Below are positions 55,957-64,000 of a stretch of DNA of 64,000 nt, piece after piece. Within the stretch, counting starts at the first letter, position 1; the number at the start of each line of letters is the position of its first letter. Source of the stretch: Asterias rubens (Eukaryota > Echinodermata > Asteroidea > Forcipulatida > Asteriidae). Location of the stretch: assembly GCF_902459465.1 (NCBI RefSeq), contig NC_047065.1, positions 868,001 through 932,000 of the forward strand, in the 5' to 3' direction. The notes under the pieces are model-generated. The model was given only the letters and a program-made list of their open reading frames with translations. It searched no databases and was not told where the DNA came from. The position numbers and the translations under genes were made by a program.

Positions 55957-58900
55957 CTGAATTCTGGGCATATCACTGGCACCAAGAAATGTTTGGTAAT
56001 CTCCAAGGCACCAACCAAAACTGACATGAAACGACGGTTTCTAAAAATGAAAAAGAAAACTGAATTAGGCCCAGCTCTTGGAGCACCTATACAGCAATCT
56101 ACTGGTCTAAGGTTCAAGCTCACCCTTCAACAATTTTAAAAGTTACTAAAAATTTAGCCCAATTCATCTTGAATACCACATGGGCAAAAAAGTCACATTG
56201 TACGCAAAACTCTGAAAACAGCAGCCACAGCCAGTAACACCAGGGTGAACCCCTTCTCTTTTCGATAAGTGCCCTGGGTTCTTTTAAATGCGTTACACAA
56301 CACATGGGACCAACGGCTTTGCGTCCCATCCGAAGGACGAAGCAATGATTAAGCTTGCTCAAGGGCACACAAGTGTCACGGCTGGGGATCCAAACCCACA
56401 CTCTGCTGATCAGAAACACCAGAGTTTGAATTCGGTGCTCTTATTCGCTTGGCCGCGACACTTCCAACATATAAACCAATTTAACAGAAGTATCACAAGT
56501 GCCAATAATATACAGTGAAGAGAAGTTTTCAATGTTTTTTTGTACCTCATAGTAAACAGGAAGAGAGAATTCTTGCAAGCAGACATCAATTATCTTCACT
56601 AGATTCAACATCTCTTGGTGTCCATGGTTGGCTTTCAAACCAATAAACGACCTATATTTTGCAAGGAAATGAAAATGGACTTAATAAGAATAATTAAGTA
56701 ACTTTGCGAAAGATAAACTAATCGGTTTAAGTCTCACCTGTAACACCCATAAATAAAATCATCAAGTTCTTTTCAGAATACAGCACTGTCTTCAACTAAC
56801 CCCTTGCATCGTAGTTTGTCATTCTCATTGAGAATCAAATCGCATGTAAGAAGTCTGCTCCGTATCGACTGAATGAATGAAACTGGCATTTGGCCAGGGG
56901 ACCACTGTTAAGGGAGAAGGCTAACTTACATAACATATCCCTCACAGAAGTGCCCCTTTGAATAGGTGTACCCCTTCAAACAAAAAATTTAACACTAACC
57001 TGGTCTTCTCGTCATTAGCGTAAAACTCAATGTTGTCGAAGCAGTAGGTGAACCCTCCAAAGGAAGCCAGTCGCTGGCGTATTGAATCAACAAACGGGTC
57101 AATCCATTGATACTGGAGGGTCACTGTCCTCGATAAACTAATATGGAGGTCAGGCACTGGCTCCATGTCAACACTAGAGGGCATCATGCTGAGAAGATCC
57201 TCCATGATGATTTTGAGTTGTTCTGTTAGTTCAACTGTAACATAAAGACAAACTGTATGGAATAAGTGTGCTTCTCTATAGATGGTTTGCACATGATGTC
57301 ATTGACCATCATCTTTGATGTAAAACAATGAAAAAAATGCAAATAAGTTCGCGCTGTACACGGCTCTCAACCAATGGTAGACTTTCAGGCGTGACGTTTC
57401 ATCATAGATGACGGCCAATGCAATGGGTCTATTGTCTTTATTTCTTCTGACCATATCCTCCTCCAAAGACAAGTCCCCTCCCCTACCACCCTACCTTAGT
57501 GTTCTCACCAGAATGAAACAGGTAGTAAGTTCACAACAAACTCACCCCCTTTACTCTCACCACACACTAATGTAGCACTGAGCTTCTTCAGCCCCAACAC
57601 ACACACACTCTTGTGCCATGGGAGCCCATAAGGGCAATGACTCATAGGGCAACCTACATGCAACCAGTTCCAGGCAATCTCCAATTATTCCAAGGAAAAA
57701 TCACGCAGTCAGGTAGGAACTGAAAACCCAATCCACATAGTGCCCCTGCCATGGTTCGAACCAAGGTCCGAGAGGTGTCAGGAAGGTAACCCAACAACCT
57801 GGTGGAAATGACATCAGGTTGGCTCAGTGGTTTCTTTACCTGTCTTTCATTACTGTAGACCCTGGTTTGAATCCCATCTCAGACCAGAGCCTTGCATGCC
57901 AATTGGGCTTTTAGTCTCTACCTGATTGGGTAGAGTTTTCCTCCCACATTTAAAACTGAACGTTTCTTCTCGTTTCCCATTCATCCCGTTATTGGCACTA
58001 ATTGTGCTATTTTGTAATCAAATTTAATTGTTTTCTTCATAAGATAACTTTTTTGCATACCTGGGATGTACACCAATGTAGCCCAATTACCAGCGACATG
58101 CTCAAATGACCTGATTCGGCCACCATGCGAGCTGGCATTGCTGTTGCCTTCAGCGACATGAGATGACGTATCAAACATACCAAGTATTTCAGATGGTACT
58201 GAAGGTAAAGCTGGTCTGTAACATGAAAAATATTCACAAAATATGATTTCAAATCAAAAATTGCATCCACTTGCTGCCGCTTGCCAGTTTGTATTGTAAA
58301 CTTGGGTGTGAGTCTTTGCTATACAGCAATTAAAGTCACCTGGAAATAGATTTTTTTTCTTTCAAACATAAGAGTATATGCTTACGAACAATAAAACAAT
58401 TTTTTTAGTAATTGTTTGTCACGATTTATATGTTAAAAAAATATATAAAGTTGTTTGGGGGGCTGACTCCGCCTACCCCTTTTGTGACGTCAATCGAGGC
58501 AGACTTTGCCTGCAATGCGTATAGTAAACACACGTGCAAAGTACATGTACGTCCAAGTCGTGAGTTGGTACATTTCAAAAAGTGTTTTTCTGCATTCAGC
58601 AGCAATACACCTGGTCGGCATTGCCGGAAAAAAACAAATTTTTTTTTTTTGAAACGTACAAACTCACGACTTGGTCCGTACATGTACTTTGCAATTGGGT
58701 TTACTCTACGCATTACAGGCAAAGTCTGCCTCGATTGATGTCACGAACAGCGCCCTCTCGGGTCAGGGTCTACTCTTAAATTTGTAAATAACATAAGAAC
58801 TGATTTTTTAAAACCTTAGTTAACTGTTTATTCACATTCCACTCATCAAAACACATATATTAGTGACAAAAGCTTTATTTTGAAAAAATACCACTTCCAG

Positions 58901-59846
58901 GTGACTTTAAGGGTTTTATGGCTTTTGACTGGCACACCCCAATCAAAGATACTACAAAAAATAGGGAGACCCCCACCGACATAAGATCAAGATCAGTTGA
59001 TGGCGTGCTGGCACCTTCAAATCCAACAGTCTCCCTATTAACATTTTTACTGCAACAATCATATTCCAAAGTGGTGAAAATTTAGTACAAACCTTTTCCC
59101 GTCTTTCTGGTCTTGAACAGCATTCTCACTTTTAGAATGATCTATAAAATAAAACAAAAACACAAATATATCATCACTGATGATAAGTTGCAAGAGAGCT
59201 TTTTAAAAATTTCATTTTGTTTCTTCTAAAAATGACTCAGAAATGTTGTCTTGTGAAAATCACCCTTGAAGTAGGAGACTTATTTTACATACTTCTGTTA
59301 TGGAGACTGCTTTAACTGATTTCTTATATCCAACAGAACCATGTTTATAATTAACCAACAAACCAATGAGTTATTAATTTTAACTAACTCAATGAAACAT
59401 TTCATTCATTCCTTTTCTTCCTGACTGTCATTTCGCTAAAAACACTGTCTTGTAATTTTAGGTCTTCTGAAGAAGACTCTTCTCTACCAACAAACCAAGT
59501 CTATACTATTGTCAAACCTTTACCACTTTGGGCATTTAGTCAACTAAGGTCAATTAATTTGGGTTTCCAAGCAATTTGCAAATACAATAACCTTTTTCTA
59601 TTAAGAAGAATGCATCACTTTGTGAGGAAAAAACAAAATTAGTGGAATGTTTTTTTTTTTACTTAAGCATTTATAAATTTAACAAACTTTATTAAACAGA
59701 GTACTTAATAAAACATTTTGAATCATTGAGTATATATAAATAATGTTAATGACAGTTAAATCCTTACTGTCGACATCGTCCAAGTTCAGTTCTTCAGATT
59801 CGCTTGAGCTACTCTCATAACCTTGAAGAGCCTGTAGAGCCGACAT
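55957..59846 (-). CDS. USB1: U6 snRNA phosphodiesterase USB1, six exons, C-terminal exon not found
   Basis: Exons, minus strand: 59846-59768 (ATG), 59141-59093, 58215-58061, 57234-57000, 56651-56546, 56040-55957. Phases close across all junctions (708 nt, 236 aa). Blocks: MSALQALQGYESSSSESEEL, VPSEILGMF, HGGRIRSFEHVAGNWATLVY, the first catalytic motif DLHISLSR (HxS), IDPFVDSIRQRLASFGGF, EKTRSFIGL, and the second catalytic motif KPSFHVSFGWCLGD (HxS). Both histidines of the 2H phosphoesterase site are present. Known role: nuclear 3'-5' exonuclease that trims the U6 snRNA oligo(U) tail and leaves a terminal 2',3'-cyclic phosphate. Human USB1 is 265 aa; the last about 30 residues should lie in a further exon below 55957, after the donor at 55956, which I could not identify. 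Confidence 0.92.
56200..56462 (-). repeat. tRNA-derived SINE, 'CACCAGAGTTTGAATCCGG' family, reversed
   Basis: 'aagtgccctgggttctttta', 'tgcgttacacaacacatggg', 'ttgctcaagggcacacaagt' and 'caccagagtttgaattcggt' are reversed blocks of the 50425 copy. In USB1 intron 5. Confidence 0.75.
57620..57795 (-). repeat. tRNA-derived SINE, 'GGTTGGCTCAGTGG' family, reversed
   Basis: 'gaactgaaaacccaatccac', 'tggttcgaaccaaggtccga' reversed blocks. Directly followed by a forward copy, giving a head-to-head pair. USB1 intron 3. Confidence 0.7.
57805..57965 (+). repeat. tRNA-derived SINE, 'GGTTGGCTCAGTGG' family, forward
   Basis: 'caggttggctcagtggtttc', 'ctggtttgaatcccatctca', 'ccaattgggcttttagtctc', 'ttttcctcccacatttaaaa'. 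Forms an inverted pair with 57620-57795. USB1 intron 3, ending about 95 bases from exon 3. Confidence 0.7.
58483..58745. mobile_element. Foldback MITE, arms about 95 bp, in USB1 intron 2
   Basis: Left gtgacgtcaatcgaggcaga...agtcgtgagttggtacattt and right aaacgtacaaactcacgact...ctgcctcgattgatgtcac are complementary with few mismatches; the loop is about 60 bases with a T-run. The arms could form a long hairpin in pre-mRNA. Confidence 0.8.
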
Positions 59847-60023
59847 TGTTTGCGGTAGTTGGTGTCATGAAGAATGAATGGTCTACTCTAGAATTAAAAA
59901 TAAAACAAAACTCACTATTTGTCAGTTGTCACACTCACAGAACTATTTTTTCCTTACTAAATATCATCATAACTGCAATTAATACGACAAAAATGTCGTA
60001 CTAAAATAATTAGAGTAGAGTGT

Positions 60024-60058
60024 GTAGTAGTTGCGATAACGTAACCCTCCTGCCGCCA
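60024..60058. repeat. Isolated fragment of the 7604-8805 palindrome family
   Basis: agttgcgataacgtaaccct followed by cctgccg matches 7728-7760 (and the reversed copy near 8510-8535) exactly over about 28 bases. No other part of the element is nearby. Confidence 0.6.
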
Positions 60059-62718
60059 GCACACACACTTCATAACAATCCGTTTTCCCCCATTTCAGAC
60101 CAGTAATGTTTGGTTTCAGGAGATAAGAAACCAATCTATGATATTTTCTCTTTAATGTAGACTTAATTATTACGCTTATCGGAATTTATTACAGTATGCA
60201 GTAAATCAAAAAACTTGTTGTTGTTGTCATTTTCACTTAAAATATTTTAATATTTTCCCAACATTTGCACACCGTAGAATCCCAAACAGTAACCACCTCA
60301 CGTGATCCATCTAGTGACTAAAACAGAATGAAACTCAATCTAGCAGATAGTAATTTTGTTTTGAACTTTCGAGGTTGGATGATGTTTCTTTGACTCATTT
60401 GAATGTTGGCATAAAGCCATAATAATGCACTAGTGATTAGTACCAAAAATCAATCATTTTATAAATGTTTGAGCATAACCAACGACAGGAATCTTTATTC
60501 TCAGCATGATTAAGCCTGATGAAAATACAGACCGTGAGTAAACTGCATAGCTTTTGTCACCGGTGCAGCTTGCACAATCTCGCGGTAAACGGGAATCAAA
60601 GTTGGGGACCGAAAACATATGACTTTTATGAGGGTCGATAACGTATGACGCTACGATATGATTTATTTTGTTCCATGGCGTTATATCCTGACTTACGGAC
60701 ATTGCCGAGTATCACGTAGAAGTAGAAGTAGAAGAAGTATAGTATACCTTTCTAACAATGTTGACGCTCCCAAACTTTCTACGAACTGTTCATCAGTGAA
60801 CAAGCAAATTTTTAGCAGACGATAATTTTGTGGCGCTGTTGCTTTTTACTTGCTTTTTACTTGCTAGCCACGTTCAATATTTATTTTATTATTACAACAT
60901 TTAAATAATATTTTTAATGTATTGATTGCATTTAGAAGGTTTTGAAAATAAGTATGATACGGTCAAATATTTTTAAAAGAAGTACATACTCATTTAAATA
61001 GTTTTTTTGACGAATTTTGAGACGAGAAAGTAGAAAAAAAACTCGTGCCAAAAAAAGGTAGTGCGACCTCTGTTGTTCCAAAATTCGGTCGCGTACAAAA
61101 CGGTGGTGCGACCTCTGTCGTTCATTTTAATCCATTATTTCCACCCTGGGCCGCAGAATGGATGGGGCGCGCTGCTGATGCCGCAGACATGAATCGAAAG
61201 TGGCTGCCATTATTGAAATTAGATTACATTATTCGTATCAGCGCTCAGATCAGCTGACCTAATTTGGGCACCTAGGGTTCATGGTCATATTTCAACCGCT
61301 GCCTGCAGCAAGCAGAGTATAACACTTCATGCATGCCATTGAGTGCAATGCAGATTGTGCATTACGGTGGCTTTAGGAAGGATGGCTTTTGATGAGAGCA
61401 GAAATTATTTCGATGAGAAGATACATTTTTAACTGCAAATTGCAAGGCGGGAACAATGCAGAAAAAAATTAAGATGATTATAAAAGCCCATAGCATGCTG
61501 GCGAAGAAACGAAGGTTTCCAAATGTCTTATTCAAATTGTCTGCTGTCTAAGAAAACACATTCGACAGCCGGGTTTTCTTGCCAATGGACATTATTTTTC
61601 ATGAAGACATTAACACTAAAACAGGCATTTTAGCAACAACAAAAATAATATTGTTTTTCACTCATGATGAGCGTTCGCGGCCGACGGGCCAGCCTTTTAT
61701 TGTACTATTATCTGCCAACGAAAAGGAAGGCTTATTAACATTTAAAGAACAAAAATCTTCTGACTATTCATAAAACTACAACCATGACGTTTCGCAAAAC
61801 TGTATTCTCTCTCAATCCAATCTATCTTGAATAACAATCGTTCTTTGATAAAAAAAATGATTTATGCTGTTCTTTGTCCGCCCACATGTACTTTCTCATG
61901 GTCGGCTGCACTCCGTTTGCAAAGTGATGGTTTCATTTCTTCCTCCATTGGTTACAACCATTACTATTTTTGAGTGATGTTTTTTCTCTATACAAAATAG
62001 AAACAGAACCAGTGCCAACAACGTTTTTTATGACCAAAATGTTGCAAGTACTGTGCTGCAAGCACGGATATTTTGTAGAAAACTATAGAACAATGAGGGA
62101 GATTATTTAGAATATTAGGCCTACGTTCAGGGAAGAGTTTCCATAACCTGGGAGATTTTCATATTCATCCAAACGCTCGGCAGATAAGCTTCAAAACATG
62201 AAAACACACATAAAAACGAGGGGAATATGTTCGCGAAAATGGATGTCACTATATTTTTCTGACATTTTTTTTGGATCGGGCTTCATGTCCTGTTCCACCG
62301 GAACCTTTGTATACATTCCCAGCTTCAAGTGATTACACAAATGATGTAACATTACGTAACATCTAACATTTTTCACACCAAGCGAAATCGCATGCACTGA
62401 TCGTTTGTGAATGGGCTCACGCTAATTAATAATAATGTAATATTAGACTATAGGATTACAAAGCTGTGTGTGGTGTTCATAGAACCATACGGCGGCTTAC
62501 ACATTACAATGGAAAGGTCGCCTCATGCAAACCCCATACCATGATGTCACTATACGTATAGACCAAAAAAATGCGCATTGCGCATTTTGCCATAGGGACG
62601 TGCAGTAACCGTGAACATTTTAATTCGCCTTGTTCACTCCTTTCCATCGAATCCACGGTAACAAACCGTCATCAAACTTGCTACATTCCTCCCCCGTGAA
62701 ACAAGCACAAATTAAACC
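60059..62718. other. Gap between divergent USB1 and calmodulin, no gene recognised
   Basis: Short open frames only, none recognisable. Holds a small direct repeat 'gtgcgacctctgt' (61060 and 61105) and the probable calmodulin promoter near its right end. Confidence 0.45.
62572..62584. promoter_or_regulatory. NRF-1-like palindrome upstream of calmodulin
   Basis: TGCGCATTGCGCA about 135 bases before the calmodulin ATG resembles the NRF-1 consensus (TGCGCATGCGCA) with one inserted base. It is a guess that it works as a promoter element. Confidence 0.3.

Positions 62719-64000
<1,282 letters not shown>

Noticed and set aside
60454-60702. Minus-strand frame of 82 codons upstream of USB1
   Set aside because: No family match, no splice context, and base composition like the surrounding intergenic DNA.

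Overview
This window is eukaryotic, from a metazoan nuclear genome, most likely an echinoderm and probably a sea star. The evidence is AT-rich DNA, spliced genes with GT-AG introns, protein families close to their vertebrate counterparts, and many short inverted-repeat (MITE-like) elements and tRNA-derived SINEs. The clade call is inference from general resemblance. No search could be run.

I rebuilt six genes by joining exons with matching splice sites and phase. From left to right they are: (1) the last three coding exons of a CNEP1R1 (TMEM188) orthologue on +, 340-1405; (2) a complete MED10 (Mediator subunit 10) coding region on -, 3046-6472, 132 aa; (3) a large three-exon C2H2 zinc-finger protein on -, 14493-21973, 1724 aa, mostly low-complexity; (4) a complete heat shock factor (HSF1-like) on +, 22781-29528, 11 exons, 516 aa; (5) a complete NPC1/NPC1L1-family sterol transporter on +, 36596-51562, 20 exons, 1374 aa; (6) USB1 (U6 snRNA phosphodiesterase) on -, 55957-59846, six exons with the last exon not found. 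The first three exons of calmodulin lie on + at 62719 to the right edge.

Layout: CNEP1R1 and MED10 converge. The zinc-finger gene and HSF diverge from a gap of about 0.8 kb. USB1 and calmodulin diverge across about 2.9 kb. The genes do not form a pathway: they cover nuclear-envelope lipid control, transcription, stress response, sterol transport, RNA processing and calcium signalling.

The rest is introns and intergenic DNA filled with repeats: at least ten inverted-repeat families, several SINE families, Penelope/LINE-like fragments, tandem duplications and homopolymer tracts. The most unusual structure is a 1.2-kb foldback palindrome at 7604-8805. It lies at the 5' side of MED10, and each arm carries a sequence that looks like a first exon with a splice donor. 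I found no bacterial-type system, CRISPR array or intact autonomous transposon.
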